NCBI GenBank assembly: GCA_003512955.1 | Contig: DOTG01000003.1 | Span: forward strand, 186,001-250,000 | Reading direction: 5' to 3' | DNA: 64,000 bases | From: Marinilabiliales bacterium | GTDB lineage: Bacteria; Bacteroidota; Bacteroidia; Bacteroidales; SZUA-534 | Shown: positions 45,268 to 54,823 of the stretch, piece by piece | Numbering within the stretch: the first letter of the stretch is position 1 | Layout of the letters: every line of letters begins with the position of its first letter | Made by a program: the position numbers and the translations under genes | The notes under the pieces: model-generated | Database searches by the model: none | What the model was told of the DNA's origin: nothing | Seen by the model: only the letters and a program-made list of their open reading frames with translations

Positions 45268-46437
45268 ATGTCAAAATTTAAAAAAGCCCTATCCATTGGA
45301 GCCATAATCCTTACATGTTCATTTATTATAGCTACTTTACCATATTACAAAACAGTGATTTACAAGTTACCCGCTCCCAAACCCTTTGCGGGTGATACCT
45401 TTTACAATCCATATCAAACCACAGGAAAGCAATGGATTAAAGCCAATTTTCATGCCCATTCCATCATGCATTTTGGTTTGGCCAATGGGGACAATACCCC
45501 TGAAGAAATGTTTGCTGTTTATGATTCGATGCACTATGATTTGGCTTGTATTTCAAATTACAATAACATACTGCCCAATAATTATCCGAAGCGTTATTAC
45601 CTCCCAGCTTATGAACATGGCTTAAATACCGGGGCCATTCATCGTTTGGTTCTCAATAACCAGCAAGCGGACCGTTTCGATTTTCCTTTTTACCAAAATG
45701 TACACCACAAACAGCAGGTATTAAACCTTCAAAAGTCGGAGGATAATTTGGTTGGACTCACCCACCCTGTTTTTAAAACCGGGTATTCTAAATCGGATCT
45801 GAAGTATTTAACCAACTATGATTTGTTCGAAGGGATCAGCGTCCGGGCTACTTCTATTGAACGATGGGACGAAGCCCTTTCCCATGGCCATCCGGTTTGG
45901 GTAATTGGCAACGACGATGCCCACAATACCCGCTTTGGTACCTGCGGCGTTTGCTGGACTATGGTAAACGTTGATTCCCTGACGAAAGATGAGGTCCTCA
46001 AAAACCTGAAATCAGGCAATAGTTATGCTACCCGTGGCTGGGTTGGGCAAGAAATGAACCGGATAAAAGGTGTTTCTATTGACAGCAACCGGTATGTATT
46101 AGAACTTGAAAAAAAATCGGACTCCATTATCCTGAAAAGTGACTTTGGCAAAACAGTTGCCGTGGCAACCCATGCCAACAAAATAAGCTACACCATTCAG
46201 GAAACCGACACCTATTTACGGGCAGAACTTTTTGATACCGAACCATGGAACAACTACACCAAAACCTATCTAAATCCGGTAGTAAGGACTGTGGATGGAA
46301 CTTGTCCTTCAAATAGAGCAACTCTGGAAATAAATAAAACTAAAACATGGTTATGGCGAATGGGGTTTTTAATATTTCAATTCGTGTTGGGTGTTGCCAT
46401 CGTTTATCTTTTGAAAATGATTTTAAAAATTAAATGA
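45268..46437 (+). CDS. PHP-domain metal-dependent phosphoesterase-like protein
   Basis: 389 aa, membrane-anchored by an N-terminal segment (SIGAIILTCSFIIATL) and a likely C-terminal one (LIFQFVLGVAIVYLLKMIL). PHP motifs: NFHAHS near residue 61, GLTHPVFK and GNDDAHN near 213. The family hydrolyses phosphoesters using metals bound by His and Asp. Substrate unknown. It is divergent from the serine hydrolase with 102 bp between starts. Confidence 0.8.
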   Translation: MSKFKKALSIGAIILTCSFIIATLPYYKTVIYKLPAPKPFAGDTFYNPYQTTGKQWIKANFHAHSIMHFGLANGDNTPEEMFAVYDSMHYDLACISNYNNILPNNYPKRYYLPAYEHGLNTGAIHRLVLNNQQADRFDFPFYQNVHHKQQVLNLQKSEDNLVGLTHPVFKTGYSKSDLKYLTNYDLFEGISVRATSIERWDEALSHGHPVWVIGNDDAHNTRFGTCGVCWTMVNVDSLTKDEVLKNLKSGNSYATRGWVGQEMNRIKGVSIDSNRYVLELEKKSDSIILKSDFGKTVAVATHANKISYTIQETDTYLRAELFDTEPWNNYTKTYLNPVVRTVDGTCPSNRATLEINKTKTWLWRMGFLIFQFVLGVAIVYLLKMILKIK

Positions 46438-46647
46438 GCCCAATTTCCCATCAATATTCCATAGCCATTTAGTTTTCAGCTGCTTAAATCATAGTTTATT
46501 GATAAATTTTCTTTCCAACAGAGCATTGATATTAAAAAATTAACTGAATTAAGTTATTTTTTTAAACCAAAACAGTCATTTTTAAGTTAAAGTGTAATTA
46601 AAACAACACTCAAAATTGGAATTTGGATTCTTCAATTAAAAAATACA

Positions 46648-48597
46648 ATGATGAGAGCTTTAAAAAGATGGATTCTCTTTAAATACATTCCAGTTCTATT
46701 ATTCCTTGGGTTACAGCCTCAAAAAATCCATGCCTTGCCCACAAGCCCCGACACTCTTAAAACTTTTGTACAACAGCAAATTAATGTTTCTTTAGAAATT
46801 GCAAACCTGAACCCCGACTCGGCTATGAATACAGCCAGTAAGGCCTTTGAAATTGCGAGCCAAAACAATTACGAAGAATCAAAAGCGGAATTGCTCCGTA
46901 TCATGGGTCTGATTTGGTACTACAGGGGCGATTATGCGCGGGCTTTGGAGTATTTCCTGCAAAGCTATAACCTCTATCGCATTATTGACAACCCAAAGGG
47001 GGAAGCATCTGCCCTGAATAACATATCCGTCGTGTATCGAAATCAAGGGTACACCAACAAAGCATTGGAAATGGATTTACAAATTCTTGCCATGCGCCAA
47101 TCGTTGGGCGACAGTACAAAAATAGCCGCCAGTTTGAATAATGTGGCAGTGGCTTACAAGGATTTGAACGAGGCGACAAAAGCACTTCAATATTATCACG
47201 AGGCTGTTTCAACGTCGCTTAAATGCCGAAATCCAGAATCGCTCGATTTGTATTACAACAACTTGGGTTCGTTACATTTGAACCAAAACCAGCCCGATTC
47301 AGCTTATTACTATTTTCAGAAAAGCATTCAAATAAGCAAGCCTCTTAATCACAAACAGATGCTGGCCAATTCCTATACCTATTTGGGAAATTATTTCATG
47401 CAAAAGAAAAGGTATGACAATGCTATAGCATCTTATCGGACAGGATTAAAACTGGCAAAGGAAATAGGGATTATTTACGAAATTGAATGGACTGCCGAAC
47501 AATTGCATGCTGCTTATGCCATGAAGGGCGATTATCAGAATGCCTACCAGATGCATGTGCTATACAAACAGATGGCCGACAGCGCGAAAAACCAAGCCAC
47601 CATACAAAAAATCACGCAAATTGAAACATCGTTAAGGTACAGCAAAGAACGGGAATTTGAACAGGTAATGCAGACCAAAAAAGAACTGGAAAATCAATTG
47701 GAACTTAACAAACAAAAACAAGCCCGGAACATTGCAGGCATTGCAGGATTGGCCTTGCTCTTAATTACAGGCATCACCCTGAGAAGCTACCACCGGAAAA
47801 ACAGAGACAACAAATTGCTCCGGGAACAAACAAAAGAAATAACCTTACAGAACGAAGAAATCCAGTCGCAACGGGACAATATTGAAGCTTTGAACAAAAC
47901 AAAGGATAAGTTTTTTGCCATCATTGCCCACGATTTAAAAAACCCGTTGGGAAGTCTGTTCAAACTCAGTGGCATGATGCACTCTGATTTTGAACAGATG
48001 CAGCCCGAAACCACAAAATCTTATTTGTTGCATCTTAACCATGCTGCCGAAAAAGCCTTCATTCTACTTGATAATCTGTTGCAGTGGTCAACCTTGCAAC
48101 TAGGTTCCATTCAAGTAAATCCCAAACCATTCAATTTGCTGGATGTAATGCGCGACAATACCGAACTGCTATCGGAGTTTGCTGCACAAAAAAAGATTGA
48201 AATCCAATTCCAGACATGTACTGAATGTGTAGCTTACGCCGATCCTATACTGATAAATACCGTGATCCGCAACCTGTTAACCAATTCGTTAAAATTTACT
48301 CCGGAAAACGGCACCGTTTCGCTAAAAGTAGATCTTAAGTCGAATTTTTGGGTCATTTCGGTTACCGATAATGGCATAGGCATTTCTAGCGAAGACCAAA
48401 AACAATTATTCGACATGGCCAAACAAACCAAAAATATTGGGTATTCTAAAGAAAAAGGAACTGGCTTGGGATTGGTCCTCTGCAAAGAGTTTACCGAACT
48501 AAATGGAGGCACCATTTGGCTGGAGAGCGAGTTGGGTAAAGGTTCTACCTTCTTTGTTTCGGTTCCTGTTTGGGAAAATAAATCCGGACTAATTTGA
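46648..48597 (+). CDS. TPR-sensor histidine kinase, orphan
   Basis: 649 aa. Signal or anchor at the start, TPR repeats from about 50 to 320 (GDYARALEYFLQSYNLY, NLNEATKALQYYHEA), one membrane helix (NIAGIAGLALLLITGITL, about 350-370), then HisKA with FFAIIAHDLKNPLG and HATPase_c with NLLTNSLKFTPENG, VTDNGIGIS and GTGLGLVLCKEF. It autophosphorylates the His. No receiver domain and no response-regulator gene is present nearby. It may control the TonB receptor gene 216 bp downstream. Confidence 0.93.
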   Translation: MMRALKRWILFKYIPVLLFLGLQPQKIHALPTSPDTLKTFVQQQINVSLEIANLNPDSAMNTASKAFEIASQNNYEESKAELLRIMGLIWYYRGDYARALEYFLQSYNLYRIIDNPKGEASALNNISVVYRNQGYTNKALEMDLQILAMRQSLGDSTKIAASLNNVAVAYKDLNEATKALQYYHEAVSTSLKCRNPESLDLYYNNLGSLHLNQNQPDSAYYYFQKSIQISKPLNHKQMLANSYTYLGNYFMQKKRYDNAIASYRTGLKLAKEIGIIYEIEWTAEQLHAAYAMKGDYQNAYQMHVLYKQMADSAKNQATIQKITQIETSLRYSKEREFEQVMQTKKELENQLELNKQKQARNIAGIAGLALLLITGITLRSYHRKNRDNKLLREQTKEITLQNEEIQSQRDNIEALNKTKDKFFAIIAHDLKNPLGSLFKLSGMMHSDFEQMQPETTKSYLLHLNHAAEKAFILLDNLLQWSTLQLGSIQVNPKPFNLLDVMRDNTELLSEFAAQKKIEIQFQTCTECVAYADPILINTVIRNLLTNSLKFTPENGTVSLKVDLKSNFWVISVTDNGIGISSEDQKQLFDMAKQTKNIGYSKEKGTGLGLVLCKEFTELNGGTIWLESELGKGSTFFVSVPVWENKSGLI

Positions 48598-48813
48598 ATA
48601 GAAAATTATGGATGGTTAAAATAACTATTCAAAAGCCCATGAAGGAAACATGGTTCATGTAACTTTTTAATTTCAGTGGCGACTCGTTAACTGTTTTGAA
48701 TTTTAGGTACAGCTTATTAAAAATGGGCCTCTCAAATAAAAAAACAGGAAGCCGCAATTTTTGAAAAACTTTGACGTCAGAACAACGAATACATAAAAAA
48801 ATTAACACTTGCT

Positions 48814-51258
48814 ATGAAGAACATCCTATTTCTAATCCTTGCTTTAATAAGCAATTTTCTTTTGGCTTCCGGAATTGAAACAAACACCATCAAAAAGGGC
48901 GATATTATTGGAACAGTTATCGACGGAACCTCTGGGCATGCCATTGAGTATGCCACAGTAGCTTTATACGAACAGCCTAATCATAAACTTGTCACTGGAA
49001 GTATCTCCGATAGTGAAGGCTTTTTCCGCATCAAAGGGAACCAGCCCGGAACCTATCAGTTGACGGTCACTTTTATGGGCTTCAAAATCAAAACTATTGA
49101 GAAGATTACCATACTTGCCGAAACCAAAGAAATTGATTTGGGTAAAATAATTTTGGAAACCAATGCCAAAGAAATTGAAACTGTGAATGTAGTCGCCGAT
49201 CAAGCATCAGTACAATATAAAATAGATAAAAAAGTGGTGAACGTAAGCCAGCAACTTACTGCCAAATCAGGTACAGCGGTTGATATTTTAGAGAATGTAC
49301 CCAGCATAAAAGTTGATATTGAAGGAAATGTTTCGTTACGCGGAAGCACCTCTTTCACTGTACTTATTGATGGCCGCCCCACTGCACTCGATCCGAGCGA
49401 CGCGTTAAGTCAAATACCTGCCGGAGCTATCGAGAATATTGAAATTATTACCAACCCCTCGGCCAAATATGAGCCCGATGGCACTTCAGGCATTATCAAC
49501 ATTATTACCAAAAAAAACAAGCTCGACGGTACCACCGGAATCATCAATGCAAACGTGGGGCTCAACGAAAAATATGGCACCGACTTCACCCTCGACTTCC
49601 GTAAAGAAAAATGGCATTATTACTTAGGTGGCGATTACAACAACCGCAATATGCCAGGTGAAATGGAATATGAACGGACTACCCAACTTTCCGGTTCCCC
49701 AACAACAACTTATTTAAATGCCGATGGAACTTTTAAACGATTTATGCAAAATGCCGGCATAAATGGCGGAATTGACTGGAATATTACGGAACAAGATGTA
49801 ATTGGGATAAACCTAAGCACAGGCTGGCGTGAACATGGCCGAAACGATTCTAAGGATTATATGGAATGGACTCAACCCGATAGCAATCTGTTGCTTTACA
49901 ATACCCACGATAAGTCATCAAATGCCGGGACCTTTTATTCATCCACCCTCGACTACAAACATACGTTTGGCAAAAACATTGAACATTATTTCCAGACTCA
50001 GATTACAGTAAATGGGAGAAATATGGATGAAACCAGCGAGAATCTTAAAATCGGGAATGACCAAACCATTTTGGAAGGCAAAAAGTCCACCGAAGATGGC
50101 CCTTCTCAGAACTTCCGGATAAAACTCGATTATGCGCAACCCTTTGCCATTGGGACTAAACTGGAAGCCGGGTTACATGCCAATTTATCGGAAAGTAACG
50201 ATAACAACAGCGTATTTGATTTAGATACCGCGTCAACCATCAACGATTACATTTTTGTAGATTCATTAAGCAATCAAACCCAATTTACCCAGAATGTATT
50301 TGCCGGTTACTCAACTTTTGGAGGTGAATGGGGTTCATTTGGCTATCAGGTAGGTTTAAGGGCCGAATACACTTACTGGGTTTTGGAACATCCCGATATG
50401 GATTCTACCTACATAATCGATCGTCCCGATATTTTCCCAACCTTACATTTATCGTATAACTTGCCGGCTGATCAGCAATTGATGGTGAGTTATTCGCGCC
50501 GTATCGAACGCCCCAGGGGATTTTTTCTGGAACCGTTTATTACTTATATGGATGCCAACAACGTGCGCCGGGGCAATCCAGGATTGAAACCCGAATATAT
50601 CAACTCATTTGAGGTGAGTTACCAGAAAAAATTGCAGTCCAACTTTTTTTCGGTCGAAGGGTATTACCGCATTACCCAAAACAAGATCGATCGTGTAACC
50701 CTTCCATATAAAGAAAATATCCGGATGATGAGTTTCGAAAACATAGGTTCTGATTATGCCCTGGGGATGGAATTTATGCTCAACTATAATCCTTTCAAAT
50801 GGTACACAGCCAACCTCATGGCCGATTTTTACGATTACCGCATGAAAGGCGAAATAAACGATTCCAGCATCAACCCTCACGATTTCAGTTGGAATGCCCG
50901 CTTTAACAACACTTTCAAAATTTCAATGAACACCCGTGTGCAAATAGACGCAAACTACCAAAGTGCCTCGGTTAACTCACAAGGATCGTCGGAGGGTTCA
51001 TTTTCGGTGAATGCTGCCATTAAGCAAGATTTTATGAAACGTAAAGCATCGGCTACCTTGCAGGTACGCGACATTTTTGGAACCTCGAAACACGACAACA
51101 CCACAACTACCCAAGGTTTTTACCAGCATACCGTTTTTAACCCCGATTCGCCCATTGTAATGCTTACTTTAACCTACAAACTGAACAATTACAAAATGAA
51201 AAACAAAAAGAGCGAAAACGGCGAAAATAATGGTATAGAGGATGATAATGGATTTTGA
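48814..51258 (+). CDS. TonB-dependent outer membrane receptor
   Basis: 814 aa. Signal, CarboxypepD_reg domain (GTVIDGTSGHAIEYATVALY), plug with VNVVADQASVQYKIDKKVV, SLRGSTSFTVLIDGRPT and NPSAKYEPDGTSGIINIITKKN, then a beta-barrel. This is the outer-membrane-beta-barrel type without a SusD partner, rather than SusC. It ends in a hydrophilic Lys/Asn/Glu tail (KNKKSENGENNG). Ligand unknown; iron or small-molecule uptake is common for the type. Confidence 0.92.
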   Translation: MKNILFLILALISNFLLASGIETNTIKKGDIIGTVIDGTSGHAIEYATVALYEQPNHKLVTGSISDSEGFFRIKGNQPGTYQLTVTFMGFKIKTIEKITILAETKEIDLGKIILETNAKEIETVNVVADQASVQYKIDKKVVNVSQQLTAKSGTAVDILENVPSIKVDIEGNVSLRGSTSFTVLIDGRPTALDPSDALSQIPAGAIENIEIITNPSAKYEPDGTSGIINIITKKNKLDGTTGIINANVGLNEKYGTDFTLDFRKEKWHYYLGGDYNNRNMPGEMEYERTTQLSGSPTTTYLNADGTFKRFMQNAGINGGIDWNITEQDVIGINLSTGWREHGRNDSKDYMEWTQPDSNLLLYNTHDKSSNAGTFYSSTLDYKHTFGKNIEHYFQTQITVNGRNMDETSENLKIGNDQTILEGKKSTEDGPSQNFRIKLDYAQPFAIGTKLEAGLHANLSESNDNNSVFDLDTASTINDYIFVDSLSNQTQFTQNVFAGYSTFGGEWGSFGYQVGLRAEYTYWVLEHPDMDSTYIIDRPDIFPTLHLSYNLPADQQLMVSYSRRIERPRGFFLEPFITYMDANNVRRGNPGLKPEYINSFEVSYQKKLQSNFFSVEGYYRITQNKIDRVTLPYKENIRMMSFENIGSDYALGMEFMLNYNPFKWYTANLMADFYDYRMKGEINDSSINPHDFSWNARFNNTFKISMNTRVQIDANYQSASVNSQGSSEGSFSVNAAIKQDFMKRKASATLQVRDIFGTSKHDNTTTTQGFYQHTVFNPDSPIVMLTLTYKLNNYKMKNKKSENGENNGIEDDNGF

Positions 51259-51374
51259 GAAACACACTTAATTTTATCTTTCGTCTTAAAAAACATAATA
51301 CCTGAATTCCAAAATAACTTTTGACGTGCTACTATTTCTAACGGTCCGTTAAACTTTTATAAATGGTTCTACTG

Positions 51375-51725
51375 TTAATTTAATGGGTGAAGGTATAAGC
51401 CGCCATGAAAGAATAAAATTGCATTCCTGAAATTTTCAAACTTCCTATACCCCCTTCCGCATGCTTTCACTTCTTGTATTTTACCGTTCAACCTTTCGGC
51501 CATTGCGTTTGTAAATGTATTCAGCACGGCGTTAATAATACCCCTCAAATGATTCTTGAAAGTTCCAACCACATTGGCTATTTCTTTGATTTTAGTCTGT
51601 ATTGCATTGCCGATCCACTGAATGACCAAGGACGATGCCCCGTCCAGGGATTCACAGCCGGATCTATCCCTGAAATTTTCCTTTACCCTCCATGCCCGGC
51701 TTACTTCGTAATTTGCAGAGGCTAT
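51375..51725 (-). pseudogene. ISL3-family transposase remnant
   Basis: A minus-strand frame 51375-51821 ends in the typical ISL3 DDE-transposase C-terminus (NTFTNAMAERLNGKIQEVKACGRGYRKFENFRNAILFF), including the last catalytic Glu region, with AWRVKENF upstream. The middle is scrambled (SGCESLDGASSLVIQ) and the N-terminal two thirds of the protein are missing. It is a dead IS fragment. No terminal inverted repeats were recognised. Confidence 0.8.
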
Positions 51726-51841
51726 TGATTCAGAGCCAGGCCATTGGCTGGTCATTCGAAATACCCAGTTCAAGTGGCTAAAAACAAACCAGGTTGTCAA
51801 AAACTGAACGCTGGTTTTCATCTATAGTAACAGCGCTCTAT

Positions 51842-51977
51842 AAATTGGAAACCGGGGTTACGTAAAAAGCAACTGCACCCGGCAAATTGGCAACCGGGTT
51901 TACCAAAAAGGACAATGAATACTCCATTTTTATGAACCCGTGGCCTTGTGCATTAACCAGGGTTAACAAAAAGCACC
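51842..51977. repeat. Three degenerate short direct repeats
   Basis: AATTGG-AACCGGGGTTAC-AAAAAGCA near 51843, AATTGGCAACCGGGTTTACC-AAAAAGG near 51885 and TTAACCAGGGTTAAC-AAAAAGCACC near 51953. Spacing is uneven (about 42 and 68 bp). They sit directly beside the IS remnant, so they may be remains of its insertion or of a subterminal element. Confidence 0.5.
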
Positions 51978-52018
51978 GATGCGTTACCTTTGAAGTAGGT
52001 GGGGGTGCTTCGGGAGTA

Positions 52019-52028
52019 CCCCCCCCCC
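52019..52028. repeat. Poly-C tract of 10
   Basis: Ten uninterrupted C bases, followed by ACCCC. Such runs mutate by slippage. No open gene uses it, so it is not an obvious phase switch. Assembly length should be treated with care. Confidence 0.6.
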
Positions 52029-52035
52029 ACCCCAC

Positions 52036-52614
52036 TTTCTAGCATAGCAGTTCATATCAAATCTTTGTGATTTTCAAATGCGGTAGCACTTCCCCTCCGA
52101 TAGGAATAATTTGCATTTTTCCATTCTTCGTTTTTTTTTTGACTACAAAAACGATATTTTAAGCTTCCAGTATCTCCAACGTTTGCATAATTCTCAATTT
52201 TTATCCTCAATTTGAACTTAAAATTGAATTAAAATGTATCCAATTTTGAATATTTGATGAATATTTTTATAATTTTATAAAACTATATATCAATAATATA
52301 AGACTGAACTGATGTATTTAAGTTGTGGATGATGTAAACATGATGTAGTAGCAGAAAATTCACTTATTAAAACGATTCTCTATTTTTGAAAATCATTTTA
52401 AACACACTAAAACTAAATACAAAACATGAAGAAAACTTTACATTATTAATCCCCACGGACATTACAACGTTTGCATGGTAGCTATTTCAAGGAATAATTA
52501 AACGAAATGCAAACTGCAAGGAACTAAAACAACATCTCTAATAACGAGAAGTTGGCAAGAGTACAATGCTCATTTAAGAATTATCTTACAGTAAAATTCT
52601 AATACAAAAATAAT
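52036..52614. other. Intergenic upstream of fasciclin/SusCD locus
   Basis: Very AT-rich, about 580 bp, with no gene. It is the expected promoter and control region for the genes starting at 52615. No riboswitch or clear -7/-33 pair was assigned. A T10 run lies at 52131-52140. Confidence 0.5.
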
Positions 52615-54780
52615 ATGAAATCCATTTTTAAGACTAACTATTTGGTTTTAATAATCTTAGCTTTTACATTTTATCAATGTGAAGACCATCAGGCACGATT
52701 TGATGATCCTCCATGGCTTGGTGGAACTAACATTGAAACTCTTGAAGGGAAAGGAAATTATAACCATTTCCTGGCTTTGATGGATAAAGCAGAATACAGA
52801 AGATCGATTGAAAATCAAATGTTCACACTTTTTGTTCCAAACGACAGTTGCTTTGAAGCTTATTTTAATAGTGTAGGAATCACATCTGTTGAAGATTTAA
52901 CCATTGAACAGGCTGAGGAACTTTTTTGTCAGCACATGTTAATTAATCCACGTTCCAGAGATAAATTACTCTATGAGTATTATTGGAATGAGTTACAGTC
53001 TCCTTTAACCGAATACAAATCCCTCTTTCTCAGAAAAGATACCTATTCAGTGCCCATTGATTATAGCGAGGAAGTTCGATACAATAAAACTTATTTGGGG
53101 CAAACTTTAAAAATATACAGAGAACAGACGCTAATTTCATTCTTCTCTACAGAATACTTTACCGATTACTTTGGCGACCCAAATGGTGCCGATTATTTAT
53201 TTATGTTTCCGGGCAGTAAATGGAGTGGTACACAATGGCACGATGCCATGGTTATACCGCAGGCAGATGGTATAGAGGCCCGTACTTCCAGTGGATTTAT
53301 CTATTTTATCGACCGGGTAGTTGCTCCTATTCCAACTATTGATAAATATTTGCATGATAATCAGGAACAATTCGGTTTATTTTATGATATTGCCCAACGA
53401 TTTGCTACCTATCCAACAAGTAAAGTAAACGAGCAAAACGAAAGGGTTTACCGTAAAAGCTATTCAGGTATTTTTAATATCGCCGATGAGAGAGGGCCAA
53501 ATTCAGATGGAACAGCGAAACACCTCTATTTATTTACTGCTTTTATTCCGAGTGATAATGTGTTACAGGAATTTTTAGACAATACCGTACTTCCAACCTA
53601 TGGTAGTTTGGATAGTGTACCTCAGATTTTTTTAAAATACCTACTTAAATCACATTTAAATGATTTTTTGATTTTACCTACCAAAATGGAAGATCGTTTT
53701 GTGAATTATTTAGGCGAAGAGATTGACATGGATACCCACACAGACATTTCCACTTCGAAAATGTGTAGCAATGGGGTTATTTATGTAATGAATAAGATTT
53801 TGGAGCCTGGAGCTTTCACCTGTGTTTCAGGGCCAATTATTTATGATAAAAACTATAGTACCATCTTATATGCCTTCGAAAATTCTGGGTTATTAACCTC
53901 ATTGACTCAAACCGATGAACAAGTTACCTTGTTTACTGTAGATAATGAAACTCTTTATGATTATGGAATCAGGGCTGATGAAGTTGCCGATGGAATTTTT
54001 TATGTTCAGAAACGTAATTCAGAAGGAAACTGGGAAACTTTGGAAACTGATGATCTAAAAGAATTCATTCAAGATTATTACGCATACGGTACGTATGATG
54101 ATTTTAGTGGTGAGGGTTTCATTCCTTTAGCATCAAGCAATTACCTTTATTATAACAATAATAAAATTTATAATGGTGGCAACCAGATTGACGGCGATTT
54201 TTGTTCAGTTACTTCAAAATCAACCGAAAAAAATGGTGATGTTGTGTATTTAGATAATGTACCCAAACAATCATTGAACGCAGCAGAATTTATTTTATCT
54301 GACCCCGATTTAAGTTCGTTTGCTACGTTATTAGCCGAAGCCGATTTAATTGATTCCATTCAAGATCCTTATGAAGCAACAGGTGTAAAATACCCTATTT
54401 TGAGTTTTATGACACAACTTAAAAATTGGACTATTCTTGCCCCCGACAATCAGGCTATTGCAGATGCTGAAGCACTCGGACAGATACCTGATGAACAGGA
54501 AGCCTTGCGTAGCTTTATAAATTATCATTTTATTAGAGAAAAGAGCATTTTTGACGATGGCAATATCTCAGGGCCTGTCACAACTCAATGTGTTGATACC
54601 ATAATTGGGACTGAAACCACTTATAAAACTCTAGAAATTGCGAATACAATCCACAATTTAGTGGTAACCGATGGAGCTGGTTCGTCGATTAGCGTGAATC
54701 ACAGTAATGCCAATAACTTGATCAGATTTGGAGTTATACATAAAATTGGTTCTGTATTATTAGCTGAACCAGGTAAATAG
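52615..54780 (+). CDS. Fasciclin-domain lipoprotein, multi-FAS1
   Basis: 721 aa. Lipobox FYQC near residue 22. FAS1 domains at about 40-265 (YNHFLALMDKAEYRRSIENQMFTLFVPNDSCF), 265-400 (LYLFTAFIPSDNVLQEFL), a diverged one at about 405-540 and one at about 545-721 (NWTILAPDNQAIADAEALG). FAS1 modules mediate adhesion to proteins or glycans. First gene of the second SusCD locus, 43 bp before SusC, so it may present or bind ligand at the surface. Confidence 0.88.
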   Translation: MKSIFKTNYLVLIILAFTFYQCEDHQARFDDPPWLGGTNIETLEGKGNYNHFLALMDKAEYRRSIENQMFTLFVPNDSCFEAYFNSVGITSVEDLTIEQAEELFCQHMLINPRSRDKLLYEYYWNELQSPLTEYKSLFLRKDTYSVPIDYSEEVRYNKTYLGQTLKIYREQTLISFFSTEYFTDYFGDPNGADYLFMFPGSKWSGTQWHDAMVIPQADGIEARTSSGFIYFIDRVVAPIPTIDKYLHDNQEQFGLFYDIAQRFATYPTSKVNEQNERVYRKSYSGIFNIADERGPNSDGTAKHLYLFTAFIPSDNVLQEFLDNTVLPTYGSLDSVPQIFLKYLLKSHLNDFLILPTKMEDRFVNYLGEEIDMDTHTDISTSKMCSNGVIYVMNKILEPGAFTCVSGPIIYDKNYSTILYAFENSGLLTSLTQTDEQVTLFTVDNETLYDYGIRADEVADGIFYVQKRNSEGNWETLETDDLKEFIQDYYAYGTYDDFSGEGFIPLASSNYLYYNNNKIYNGGNQIDGDFCSVTSKSTEKNGDVVYLDNVPKQSLNAAEFILSDPDLSSFATLLAEADLIDSIQDPYEATGVKYPILSFMTQLKNWTILAPDNQAIADAEALGQIPDEQEALRSFINYHFIREKSIFDDGNISGPVTTQCVDTIIGTETTYKTLEIANTIHNLVVTDGAGSSISVNHSNANNLIRFGVIHKIGSVLLAEPGK

Positions 54781-54823
54781 ACCTAATTAATTATTAAATT
54801 AAAGTATATTCAATACTTCAACT

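Noticed and set aside
52019..52028. Phase-variation switch by the C10 tract
   Set aside because: No gene start or reading frame is altered by its length.
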